Assembly (NCBI GenBank): GCA_016722295.1
Contig: JADKGL010000005.1
Location: 33,817-97,816 of the forward strand
Source of the DNA: Saprospiraceae bacterium
Lineage (GTDB): Bacteria; Bacteroidota; Bacteroidia; Chitinophagales; Saprospiraceae
DNA: 64,000 bases
Direction of reading: 5' to 3'
The position numbers and the translations under genes were made by a program. Positions 18,301 through 27,400 of this stretch are shown one piece after another; the stretch's first letter is position 1; each line of letters starts with the position of its first letter. The notes under the pieces were generated by a model. It was not told where the DNA came from, made no database searches, and worked only from the letters and a program-made list of their open reading frames with translations.

Positions 18301-20534
18301 ACAGGCCCTTTTTCATCAACTACTTTAATCACTTGATAGTGTATCGCAACATTATTAGGTGATGTTTTACACCAATCAATTACAGTCCATTTTCTTAGCA
18401 CCTTAAATGATTTCGGACAAATAGTTATAACTTGATCTTCATAAGTAACAGCGAGTTTACATTCTCCCCACGATGGGTATAATGGCTTTCCTCCTCCCGT
18501 TGGAATTCCTGCATGTGTTGGACTAGGTGGGCTAGTCCAAAACTCACAACTAAATAATGTATCACTTGGCCATTTTATATCTTTCCAATCTAATTTTTTA
18601 TAACATATTTTTTTGATACAAGTATCGGAATGGTTCCCATAGAAATCGGTATAATAATATTGAATTTGTCGCTCAGCAATACAAAATGAATCACAAGTCT
18701 TTTTAATTGTATTGTCTGTTATTATATGAACGGTTGCAATATCTGTACAGTTATCTCTAACTATAGGCGGAGACCATTGATATGAAGTATTATTGCAAAA
18801 CACTGTGTCTGGATTTTGACATGTAATTCTTGGTGGCAACTTATCTTCAACTGTTAGTGTTCCCCAACATCTATTTTTGGTACATGTATCTATAAGTTCT
18901 ACTGTGATCAATTGCCCTATCTGTGCTCCTGTAACTTTAGGAGAACTTGGCAATATGATTCCATTTTTATCTTTTAAAACTACCTTAAGACATTTCACTG
19001 GATAATTCCCCTCTAAAATCATTTCAGGTGTGATGATAGCACAACATGATGAGTCTAATGAAACATTTATGTGGTCGTCGCAAGAAAGGGAAGGAAGTAT
19101 ACAACAAGTTGGTAAATCATTATTTAATCCGGGCTTAATTCCAAATGAATCCAATCCTAAATACTGGACTGGGAGGTGAATAGGATTCTGTATAGGAGGA
19201 GGTACTAAAGGACATAGAGGAGCTGGTACTGAGCAATCTATTTTAATCTTATAATCATAAAAATCTTCATCTAACAGTTCACAAGTATCTACTTGAAAAC
19301 AAAATTGACTACCACTACTAATCATTGCACTTGTGTCGGAGTAAACTGTTATTCCGTCTCTAATTAAATCCAATAAAAATCTGCATTGTCCTGACACCCC
19401 ATTAATCATGGGAAGTGAATAGTTTACACAAATATTACCTGGAATACACGTAGCATTAACTAAACTAACATTTCCAGATGGGCAACCTACACAAATATTA
19501 TCCAAGTAGGTATAACCCCAATGTCCACAATAACTACAGTCTTTATTTACAAATTCAATCTCAACTATTTGATTAACAAACCTAGATAAATCAATATTTA
19601 CACAACTCCAATCCTTATATACAACATTGTCACCAGCAAGTGCTGGACCACGATGAAAAAATGGATCACTGCTATTAGCTATTAAAAAATTACCTCCATT
19701 TCCCAAATCTACCAGACTACTTATATCAATATTACTTGGTTTCAAAGTTAAATTAACCTGAAAACCTGGCTGAATATTTCCATAATGTCCTGCAGGATTT
19801 TCAAAAACACAAGCATACCAAAATGCAAGATTTGTATTTCCAGCTGTAACCAAAAACTCCTTACTTATTTGCTCTGTTCCACAACCATTAATTATGTTTC
19901 CAAGTCTAACACTAAAATTATTAGGTGAAGGATGTGGTGCAACAGTTAATATACCCACTTTAGGATCAACTCCTTTGTTCACGATAGTTTGATGCGAAGT
20001 AGCCATATTTATGGCTCCTGAGGAAAAACCGATTACAGGTGGCGACCCAATAGTCCCATAAGCTCCTTCCCATTCTAAGGCTTGAATTATACCACTTTCA
20101 AAATCACCATTTCCACACATCGTGTGTAATGCACTAACTTTGGGAATCACTTGATTGCAATTAGTAATACCATCTGGAAATTTGACTTCAACATTGAAGC
20201 CGCAAAAAATGGTGAAGTCGCATCCATCAACTACACTCCAATAGAACCTATAATTACCAGGAGTAAATGATTTTCGCTTAGTAAATGGCTTCAAGTCTCC
20301 GCTTAATAAAATCAAAGTTTCTAATTCGATAACATTGCAGCTGCTTTTTGGAAATGAGGCAGAAAAATTTGATTGATCGAGAAATATGGAACACATTCCT
20401 TGCTCAACTCTAAATACTAGATTTGTATCGGAACTACAAGTTAGTTGCGAATAAATTCTATTATTTATAACAAAAAAAGTAAAAAAGAAAAATACAAAAA
20501 TTTGAAACGTTGGCTTATAAAGATAATTTTTCAT
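15303..20534 (-). CDS. Giant secreted protein: HYR-like modules, dockerin-like pair, cohesin-like region, T9SS domain
   Basis: 1743 residues. The N-terminal hydrophobic segment (IFVFFFFTFFVINNRIYSQ) acts as a signal. After about 500 Cys-rich residues come HYR/Ig-like modules opening with short P-x-I-x-C signatures: RITCQNPDT (near 570), VILCSPDIT (745), VAVCDQKT (850), VIFCPSNIT (950), VFTSSCADR (1155), TPYCVTS (1250). Near 1365-1405 is a carboxypeptidase-regulatory-like fold. At 1408-1481 is a dockerin-like duplicated EF-hand segment (NGVSTQDILMIQKHILG, ADVNKTSTITAADISEI). At about 1545-1645 is a cohesin-like beta region, followed by a T9SS domain from about 1665. Likely a cell-surface adhesion or assembly protein. 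Dockerin-cohesin pairing is inference, since calcium sites are only partly canonical. The mini-protein at 59150-60076 shares the module-dockerin part. Confidence 0.88.
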   Translation of the reverse strand: MKNYLYKPTFQIFVFFFFTFFVINNRIYSQLTCSSDTNLVFRVEQGMCSIFLDQSNFSASFPKSSCNVIELETLILLSGDLKPFTKRKSFTPGNYRFYWSVVDGCDFTIFCGFNVEVKFPDGITNCNQVIPKVSALHTMCGNGDFESGIIQALEWEGAYGTIGSPPVIGFSSGAINMATSHQTIVNKGVDPKVGILTVAPHPSPNNFSVRLGNIINGCGTEQISKEFLVTAGNTNLAFWYACVFENPAGHYGNIQPGFQVNLTLKPSNIDISSLVDLGNGGNFLIANSSDPFFHRGPALAGDNVVYKDWSCVNIDLSRFVNQIVEIEFVNKDCSYCGHWGYTYLDNICVGCPSGNVSLVNATCIPGNICVNYSLPMINGVSGQCRFLLDLIRDGITVYSDTSAMISSGSQFCFQVDTCELLDEDFYDYKIKIDCSVPAPLCPLVPPPIQNPIHLPVQYLGLDSFGIKPGLNNDLPTCCILPSLSCDDHINVSLDSSCCAIITPEMILEGNYPVKCLKVVLKDKNGIILPSSPKVTGAQIGQLITVELIDTCTKNRCWGTLTVEDKLPPRITCQNPDTVFCNNTSYQWSPPIVRDNCTDIATVHIITDNTIKKTCDSFCIAERQIQYYYTDFYGNHSDTCIKKICYKKLDWKDIKWPSDTLFSCEFWTSPPSPTHAGIPTGGGKPLYPSWGECKLAVTYEDQVITICPKSFKVLRKWTVIDWCKTSPNNVAIHYQVIKVVDEKGPVILCSPDITISTDVWTCTGTAIIPPPKVIKECSDSVSIEVSYKISSPNGPTKIGTSLNNIKLLPNGYYSVTGLPHGLNLVSFVVTDGCGNSSECFTEVTVIDQVPPVAVCDQKTVVTLTIDGTAKIEAYTFDDGSHDNCMLDRFEVKRMDNGDPCSTPNGDQWGPYVFFCCKDIGKTIMVSLQVWDKSGNSNTCMVEVVVQDKIAPVIFCPSNITVSCAFDYSDVKVFGNVVTDISLRKPIVINDPGLKANGPLQDGYAYDGCGARVNELAPRFNLKCGSGTITRYFEAIDSVGLRSYCTQTITIQDIDPANVTVQWPRDFTSNTVCANVPDLNPNVTGMPRVIGADACNQIVTTHTDQLFELEPDACIKILRKWIILDWCIYDPNASNPRGYWTWVQTIKVTNTVGPVFTSSCADRTIETFGPGCGGRIELRGLAKDDCTDSSRLVWYHSVDINNDGLSPGIEYLFSGPGNDASNIYPLGKHKITYLVKDACGNESKCSFIITVVDKKKPTPYCVTSITTTVMPSSKEIEIWAKDFNLNSEDNCTPKDRLQYFFKVNNTYQTSMKLTCANIGQNTIKVYVVDEYGNEDYCEVTLVLQDPNKVCGTTNLASDGHIRSTTGILMPEVSVKLVEAGQIINESKTNNQGVYAFQNLIKNHSYTIKPTHNENPSNGVSTQDILMIQKHILGVKQFDTPFQYIAADVNKTSTITAADISEIRKLILGVIPQFSKNDSWRFVSKSHVFKDLHSVFPFEEKIEIESINEDKNNLDFIGVKIGDVNASASIIGETNLATRQKEKHKLSYQFLQDRTIAIIAGQELNMTGIQLGIELNSCQIESISSAALEIEEEHYLIDDGRLKIAYTTDRAKIVQKGDILFYIRLKEDRKNVSLYSIRQEEFKSEFYDQELKAHVLILDDEENKNTFLISSVEKDGQQIKLKIHSENLQEVSLRIYNIQGILLAQSKRNLADGSQEIQIPCADFNTGVFLIQCENTNQSQIIKLIN

Positions 20535-20956
20535 AATAACTTATATGCAGATTTAAATTTGGTTTGGGGCGTAAATTCTAAATTATCTAAATAAAATCGG
20601 TTATTATATTAAACACAAAACATATGCCAATTTTTTATAATATAAAATACATTAAAATAACTATATGTATTACAATTTAATTTACAATACTTTAGATTAA
20701 ATAAAATAACCAATAACACACATTATATAAAATTATAATATGTATTAAATTCAAAAAACCTTAAATTATCTTGCTTTTAAACAAAGAGATAGGCGATTCA
20801 AAACTAATAATTTGGGATTTCCATCATTAATGTCTAGCTACATGTTTGAGCTAAATTGTTTCACTATACTTCAAGATATTGTCGAAAAATTTTTTTAAAA
20901 TTTGATTTGAAAAGCACTCGACTCTAAAGGATGCAATAGTATTATTCTACTTTAAT
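20535..20956. other. AT-rich intergenic stretch
   Basis: Extremely AT-rich, no ORF and no recognisable hairpin or RNA gene. It probably contains the promoter of the 1743-residue gene on its right-hand edge of transcription, but no TAnnTTTG box is exact. Confidence 0.3.
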
Positions 20957-22093
20957 TCAATCCATCTCCCACCAATCAGGAAAAACCTGTTTATCAGATT
21001 TCAACAACACTTTCTCTCCAATCATTGGTGTTATTAGTTTAATTCCTGTGGATTGAATTCGTTTGGATACATTTCGCAATGGCTCATTCCATGCATGATT
21101 TGAAAGGGCAAATTTAGAATGGTGTACTGCAAGTAATTTTTTTGCTTTTAGATCAGATGCCGCTTTGGTTATTTCATCTGGCATGAGATGGATATGTTTC
21201 CAGTTTTTGTTGTACTGTCCATGTTCTAATATCGCTAGATCAATTTCGCCAAACCGGTTTCCGATTTGTGAAAAATGGGTGTCGTATCCACTGTCGCCTC
21301 CAATATAAATTTTCATACTTGGTGTCTGCAATAAAAATGACATCCACAGTGTTTGTTTTCTCTTAAATCCTCTACCGGCAAAATGTCGTGCAGGAAGTGT
21401 ATACAGCGTAAATCCCTCATCTAAAGTGAGTGATTCATTCCAATTTTTTTCAAGAATTAAATCTTCTGTAAATCCCCAATGTTCAAGATGAGCTCCTGTA
21501 CCTAATCCAGTAATTACCTTCCTTATTTTGGGTCGCAATTTTGTTATTGTCTCATAGTCGAGATGATCCCAATGATCGTGTGTTATGATAAGATAATCGA
21601 TTTCAGGGATATCTTCTGTAGTATAAATATCAGTGCCATGAAATGACTTTGTAGTAAATGAAATTGGTGAAGCTGAACCACTCAAAACTGGATCAACTAA
21701 AATTCGCTTACCATCAATCTGCATAAAATATGAAGAATGCCCAAACCAAACTAATACATCAACACTTCTTTCCAAATGGATGAGATCAGTCTTTTGCGAT
21801 GGAAGCATCCCTTGTGGCTCTACATTATTTTTTGGACCAAATAAAAATTCTTTGAGAATCGAAAAATAAGTAGCTCCATCGGTCAAATCGGGTGTTATGC
21901 TTTGATTTTGAAATTCTCCATTTTTATAATTTTCGGCACGCCTAATTATCTCCAATCGTTTACCCGAAGGGTGTTTTCCAAATTTAGCTTGATTTATAAA
22001 AACCAAAGTTAAAATGACTAACAATAATAAGGCTGAAAAAATAAGAATCATTTTGTGCATGTTTAAACTTAAACCAATTAAGTAACTAATCAT
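20957..22093 (-). CDS. MBL-fold metal-dependent hydrolase (NAPE-PLD/UlaG-like), membrane-anchored
   Basis: 378 residues. A single hydrophobic helix at about 13-34 (MILIFSALLLLVILTLVFI) suggests an inner-membrane anchor or uncleaved signal. The metallo-beta-lactamase fold shows GHSSYFMQIDGKRILVDPV (118-136), the metal-binding THDHWDHLD (171-179, His172, His174, Asp176, His177), PARHFAGRG, the bridging Asp in GGDSGYD, and a final HH in AVHHSKF. This pattern belongs to the NAPE-PLD-like/L-ascorbate-6-phosphate-lactonase-like branch, which hydrolyses phosphodiesters or lactones. The substrate here cannot be named. It follows the ene-reductase gene on the same strand with a 121-bp gap. Confidence 0.9.
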   Translation of the reverse strand: MISYLIGLSLNMHKMILIFSALLLLVILTLVFINQAKFGKHPSGKRLEIIRRAENYKNGEFQNQSITPDLTDGATYFSILKEFLFGPKNNVEPQGMLPSQKTDLIHLERSVDVLVWFGHSSYFMQIDGKRILVDPVLSGSASPISFTTKSFHGTDIYTTEDIPEIDYLIITHDHWDHLDYETITKLRPKIRKVITGLGTGAHLEHWGFTEDLILEKNWNESLTLDEGFTLYTLPARHFAGRGFKRKQTLWMSFLLQTPSMKIYIGGDSGYDTHFSQIGNRFGEIDLAILEHGQYNKNWKHIHLMPDEITKAASDLKAKKLLAVHHSKFALSNHAWNEPLRNVSKRIQSTGIKLITPMIGEKVLLKSDKQVFPDWWEMD

Positions 22094-22214
22094 ATAATTG
22101 GAATTTAAATCAACATGAATTCAACAAGGAATGTTTTTATAAACTATAAAGCATTTTAAGAATATAAATTTGACAATGAATTCATTGAAAAATTTACAAA
22201 ACTAAAAAAATAAT

Positions 22215-23294
22215 TTAGCCTAAACTTGGATAATCAATATATCCTTTTTCTCCTCCACCAAACATTGTCATTCTATCTGCTTGATTTAATTCAGCATTAG
22301 TTTCAAATCTTTTAGGCAAGTCTGGGTTTGCTAAAAACAAAGTTCCATAAGATATCGCTGATGCAATACCTTTTTCCAATTCTGATTCTCCTGATTCTCT
22401 CGTATATGCTGTATTTGCAATGAGACTCTTTTTTACCAACGTACCAAACAATTCAATTTCATCAGTTGTTGGATATTGCGGGATCGCTGGAAACATTGGA
22501 TTGCGTTTCATCAACTCGACAAATGCAAAATCCATTTTATTTAATTCACCAATTAGGTAGGAAAAACTAGCCACTGGATCATTAAAAACCATTCCAGCAT
22601 AAGGATGAAAAGGAGAAATTTTTATCCCAACTTTTTCTCCACCAATTGCTTGAATTAAATTAGCCATAATCTCCAAAATAAATCGACTATTATTTTCAAT
22701 ATTGCCACCATATTCATCAGTCCGATGATTAGAACTTTCTGCAAGAAATTGGTGAGGTAAGTATCCATTTGCAGCATGCAATTCAACACCATCAAACCCT
22801 GCTTCTATCGCATTTAAAGCTGCCTGTCTATAATCTTGTATGATTTGCTTTATCTCATCAAGTGTCAATGCGCTAGGAATCTCATAATCTTGTGGTCCTT
22901 GTGAAGTAAAATGTTTAGCTCCTTCAATCGCTATTGCCGAAGGCGCAACAGGTAATATTCCTTGGCGATCTATTGAATGTCCCACTCGGCCAGTATGCCA
23001 CAATTGTGCATAAATTATTCCTCCGTTTTCATGGACAGCTGTTGTTACTTTTCTCCATGCTTCAATCTGCTCTGAATTGAATATTCCTGGTGTAAAAGGA
23101 CTACCAATTGCTTGTACAGAAATATTAATTGCTTCAGATAAAATTAATCCTGCACTTGCTCTTTGAGTATAATACAAAGTGGTTAAATCTCCTACGACTC
23201 CATATTCATTCGCCCTACTTCTAGTCATAGCACTCATTACCATGCTGTTCTTCATTCTTTGGTTTCCTATAATTAAAGGATTCAATAATTTCAT
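22215..23294 (-). CDS. Alkene reductase, Old Yellow Enzyme family (NADH:flavin oxidoreductase)
   Basis: 359 residues, full length. FMN-dependent TIM-barrel enzyme that reduces activated C=C bonds of alpha,beta-unsaturated carbonyls and similar electrophiles with NAD(P)H. Visible marks: the N-terminal LLNPLIIGNQRMKNSMVMSAMTRSRA with Thr24 near the flavin, QLWHTGRVGH (97-106), the substrate-binding His173 and Asn176 in ELHAANGYLPHQF, and SNHRTDEYGGNIENNSRF (188-205). It is cotranscribed with a DoxX gene 27 bp upstream, under a promoter facing an HxlR regulator. This suggests induction by electrophile or redox stress (inference). Confidence 0.96.
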   Translation of the reverse strand: MKLLNPLIIGNQRMKNSMVMSAMTRSRANEYGVVGDLTTLYYTQRASAGLILSEAINISVQAIGSPFTPGIFNSEQIEAWRKVTTAVHENGGIIYAQLWHTGRVGHSIDRQGILPVAPSAIAIEGAKHFTSQGPQDYEIPSALTLDEIKQIIQDYRQAALNAIEAGFDGVELHAANGYLPHQFLAESSNHRTDEYGGNIENNSRFILEIMANLIQAIGGEKVGIKISPFHPYAGMVFNDPVASFSYLIGELNKMDFAFVELMKRNPMFPAIPQYPTTDEIELFGTLVKKSLIANTAYTRESGESELEKGIASAISYGTLFLANPDLPKRFETNAELNQADRMTMFGGGEKGYIDYPSLG

Positions 23295-23321
23295 TTAATT
23301 TATTTTTTGATTACACTGATT

Positions 23322-23696
23322 TTATACTCTATTATTGTTTAATAATCTTTGACCTAATTCTGGGAAACGAAATAAGCCAGTTATCCAAATTAAAATTTGT
23401 ATGATAATTAAAAAAATAAACGGTTGACCACTGACAAACAAAACAGCCAAAGCCCCACCCATATAGGCAATCATAAGCAATATCCCTACCACCCCTGTTC
23501 TTGGAATTAGAAATAAAATTGCAATCACAAATTCTAAAAATGCTAGAATAATGAGGTTGGATCTTCCACCAACACTTTGTGCCATTTCTACCGTTTTCAC
23601 TCCACCTACTAATTTGAATATACCACTCCCGATAAAAATAAAAGCAATGAATCCAGTCAGGATCCAGACTAAAGATTTAGTAATTCTTTGATTCAT
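23322..23696 (-). CDS. DoxX family membrane protein
   Basis: 124 residues with four predicted membrane segments: around 8-27 (LVWILTGFIAFIFIGSGIFKL), 46-63 (LIILAFLEFVIAILFLIP), 67-86 and 91-110. The pattern G-x-x-K-L near the first helix and the ...LIPRTGVVGILLMIAYMGGA... turn are typical of DoxX/DoxX-like quinone-linked or redox-related membrane proteins. It is the first gene of a two-gene operon with the ene-reductase and is divergent from HxlR, so it is probably under that regulator. Confidence 0.9.
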   Translation of the reverse strand: MNQRITKSLVWILTGFIAFIFIGSGIFKLVGGVKTVEMAQSVGGRSNLIILAFLEFVIAILFLIPRTGVVGILLMIAYMGGALAVLFVSGQPFIFLIIIQILIWITGLFRFPELGQRLLNNNRV

Positions 23697-23721
23697 TTTT
23701 TTAAAATATTTTATTAGTACG

Positions 23722-23773
23722 TTGCAAATGTAGGTTCAATACTGTACTTTTGCAAGTAGTTACACAAATGTAA
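23722..23773. promoter_or_regulatory. Overlapping divergent promoters with two palindromic operators (HxlR switch)
   Basis: Plus strand toward hxlR: TTG (23722-23724), 20 bp, TACTTTTG (23745-23752). Minus strand toward doxX: TTG (complement of 23753-23755), 20 bp, TACATTTG (complement of 23725-23732). Both match the Bacteroidota consensus exactly. Two adjacent perfect palindromes overlap them: TACTT-TTGC-AAGTA (23745-23758) and TTACA-CAAA-TGTAA (23760-23773). One palindrome covers the plus-strand -7 box and the minus-strand -33 box, so one bound dimer could block both directions. Confidence 0.7.
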
Positions 23774-23815
23774 AGTAGAGACATAAAGTAAAGTAATGAA
23801 TAAAATTAAGGAATT

Positions 23816-24142
23816 ATGGCTAAAAAAAAGTTTGAAAAAATAGATCACAAATGTTCTTTAAAGGAAGTCTTAGATATTTTAGGAGGAAAATGGGCACTAC
23901 CAATCATCTATACTTTGTCCAAAGGAACCTTGCGTTTTAAAGAATTGGAACGCAGTATTCCAAATATTAATACCAGAATGCTCGTCAAAGAACTAAAAAA
24001 TATGGAGACAAATGAAATTCTCAATAGAGAAGTCTTCGCTACCGTTCCCCCAACAGTAGAATATAGTTTAACTAAGAAAGGTCTAAAGCTCGTTCCTATA
24101 ATCAAAGAATTACATAAATGGGGATTGGAATATTCCAACTGA
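23816..24142 (+). CDS. HxlR family transcriptional regulator
   Basis: 108 residues, standard for HxlR winged-helix regulators. The signature reads KCSLKEVLDILGGKWALPIIYTLSKGTLRFKELERSIPNINTRMLVKELKNME. It has the near-N-terminal Cys13 used as a redox or electrophile sensor in several family members, and the wing YSLTKKGLKL. Divergent from doxX and the ene-reductase across 119 bp that holds two palindromes inside overlapping promoters. It likely represses both itself and that operon and is released by reactive electrophiles or quinones (inference from family and neighbours). Confidence 0.95.
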   Translation: MAKKKFEKIDHKCSLKEVLDILGGKWALPIIYTLSKGTLRFKELERSIPNINTRMLVKELKNMETNEILNREVFATVPPTVEYSLTKKGLKLVPIIKELHKWGLEYSN

Positions 24143-24349
24143 AATCATGCAAAAGCAAACCTCCAATTGCAGTTGGTGAAGATTATTGTTGGTTCAATAA
24201 TCATTTTTTCCAATGTACAAAATACAAATGAGAAGGTATTTTTTACAATTATTCTCTACTACTTTAATATGTATACAACTTATTATTAATTATTTATATA
24301 TATATAATTAAACATATATAAATTATTTTTAATATATGAAATATGTTCT

Positions 24350-24390
24350 TACCTTTGAAGAGTCTTTGCTCTCACTTATGAATGAGTGAG
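24350..24390 (+). promoter_or_regulatory. -7 promoter box and leader hairpin of the 1716-residue gene
   Basis: TACCTTTG (24350-24357) matches TAnnTTTG. Only TTT stands at the -33 position. In the leader, CTCACTTA (24371-24378) pairs with TGAGTGAG (24383-24390) around a 4-nt loop, 20 nt before the ATG at 24411. It could protect the mRNA or attenuate. The hairpin is seen, its role is inferred. Confidence 0.45.
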
Positions 24391-24410
24391 ATAATTTTTG
24401 AATGAACTGA

Positions 24411-27400
24411 ATGAACATGAACTTGATACTTTTTTTGAGAAATCGTTTTTTTTCTGCATTGCTTATTGTTGCTATAAGCTCATTATTGTCCACAAAAGGA
24501 TATGCGCAAATTTTTCCCACTCTGGAGGGACATTATTGTGACTCATTAATTTGGGGACCTCCTGCAGGTATTGATGTGTGTGAAGATACGCCAACACCTA
24601 CAGCAGATCTCTTACAATTCTGGATGATAAACTCTGGTGACTCCAGCTATGTTGCATGGGAGAGATGCGCTTATGGTGCTGGTTCTTCAGCATATAGTTT
24701 GCTACTAAATCTGGATTGTGATTCACCACCAAATCGAGATGCCATGATTATTTTTGAGTGGAAAGCTGTGGGTAGTGAATGTCCTGCTCAGATCACTGAT
24801 ATTTATTTGACTACTCCGAACAATATGGTTTCATTGGGCCCAGCTTACCAAGGATCGCCAGATTGTATCAATGGTGTACCCAATTGTGATGAAAATAATA
24901 AATTCCTTGAATATAAAGTCAATTGGAGAATTGTAGTCGATTACCTTATCGAATGGGGAATGATAGATCCTTGTAATTGTGATTGCAACCGAATAGAAAT
25001 GTACAATGCTGTTTCTCTTGCTGGACTTTCATTCAACAGTGCTGAAAAAGATGACTACGAAGTTTTTTTTGGATCTCATGAATTCTATATCAATCAGTGT
25101 CCTATTGCTGATTTCGCGATTGCAGACAATGAATTTTGCTTAGGCAATGATGCACAATTTGATGCTTCTGCCACGATTGATTCGATACCAACCATTGAAG
25201 CATTACAATATTTTTGGAGTTTTGGAGATGGAACAACTGGTACTGGCAAAATTGTAAACCATATGTATACATCTAAAGGAGACTACATTGTAAAACTGGT
25301 TGTTACAGATATTTATGGCTGTGTTGATTCTATTGAAAAGCCTATCAAGGTAATTGATTCTACTCCATTTTCGATCAGTGGCTGTCCATCAGATTTAAGT
25401 TTAAATTGTACTTCTGATAAAAATACTCAAGTTCAAAATTGGATAAATGCTGCACTAATAAGCATTCGTAATAATACCATAATAGCAGATCCAACAGCAT
25501 TAGTTATTACCCATAATTGGACCTCGAATGCAAATAATATTTTATGCGGAATCAATAATGGTGTTCCAGTTAAATTCATGATACGTGGTCTTTGTAATGC
25601 AATAGATTCTTGTATTGCAAAAGTGTATTTTGAAGATTTGGTCAAGCCTGTGATTACGTGTCCACAGAATATTACCATCGGATGTACCGCATCAATTTTA
25701 ACAAGCAATACAGGTATGGCAACTGCAACAGATAATTGTGAAATCGATACGATTACTTATACTGATGTTAGAAATCCGCTGTCTTGTGGTGAAACAATAA
25801 ATAGAACTTTTCGAGCAACAGATATCTGTGGTAATACTAGCACTTGCACACAATTCATAACTAAAACAGATTTAACACCTCCCTCTTTTTCTTGTCCACC
25901 TGATGTCACAATTTACACTGAGGCTAATTGTGCACCAGATACAGCAGGCTTGATGGCTTTATTTCCAACGGCAACAGATGAATGCAGTCTTCCATTATTG
26001 TCATCAGTCAATGATATCAGTGGTCTTACAGGATGCAGTGGCACAGGAGTCATACTACGTACCATCACAGCAGTGAATGCTTGTAATTTGCGATCGAGCT
26101 GTACTCAGAGAATTACAATAATAGATCGAACTCCTCCTACAATTACATGTCCTCCAGATATCACTGTAAATAAAAACGATACTTGCGTTGCAGACACCTC
26201 AGTAATTTTTACTATGATGCCTATAGTATTAAACTCATGTGGTTCAAGTTCGATAAGATATTACAACACTAATGTAAACTTAAACTTTTGCAGTGGAACA
26301 GGTTATTTTAGTCGTGTATTTGTAGCGACTGATGCTTGTGGGAATTCAGCAACTTGTAGTCAAACAATTACAGTTGTTGATCGAAAAGCACCAAGCATTG
26401 TTTGTCCTCCAAATATAACAGTACAAATTGCAAATAATTGTAGATTGGATACAGGATTAGTTTATACTGGATCACCGACTGGAACTGACAATTGTGGGTC
26501 ATTCAGAATAAGTTATACAAATGATTTTACTGGATTAAGTTCTTGCAATAATACAGGTTCGTTTATAAGACGATTTGTCATAACAGATGCTTGTAATAAT
26601 TCTTCGACTTGCAATCAAATTATCAGCATTGCTGACAATACAAAACCTGTAATCACTTGTCCTGCAAATACTACTGTTTATAGAAGTGAATCTTGTGGCA
26701 TCGATACAAGCTTAAATCAAACAGGAAGAGCTACTGCAAATGACAATTGCGGATTAGCCGTGATAAGCTATCGCACGATTAATAATTTATTTCTTTGCAA
26801 TAAAACAGGATCTCTAACTAGAATCTTTACGGCAACTGACGCTTGTGGCAATACATCTTCATGCCAACAAACGATTACTGTATTAGACATTACACCATCT
26901 TCTATCACTTGCCCTCCAGATATTACAGTTTATAAAAACGCAAATTGCATAGCAGACACAAGTGTTGCATTTACTGGAAGGCCTACGATTATAGAAAACT
27001 GTGGATCATACAAAACTTCATACGACAACAATGTCAGTGGACTAAATCAATGTAGCAATACTGGAGTAATCGTCAGAAGATTTATCGTCATAGATGATTG
27101 TAATAGATCCAATGTATGTTATCAACGAATTACTGTACGTGATACAATAAGACCAGTCATTACAAATTTCCAAAATTATTATACTAGCTGTGAAAGAGAT
27201 TTTCAAACTGAATTTCAAAATTGGTTGAAAAATTTTACAGGAGCAAGTGCAACAGATAATTGTGGACAAGTCACCTTATCTACATGGCCGTTGAATCCTA
27301 CGATAAATTTTAATTTCCAACAAGGACCGACAGAAGTATTAATCGTCGCAACTGATGCTTGTGGAAATACAAGTTCTGTTCCTGTGTACTTTTATATTTC

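Noticed and set aside
24280..24345. AT-rich block as a replication origin
   Set aside because: No DnaA boxes, iterons or replication genes nearby; such AT content is common in gaps of this genome.
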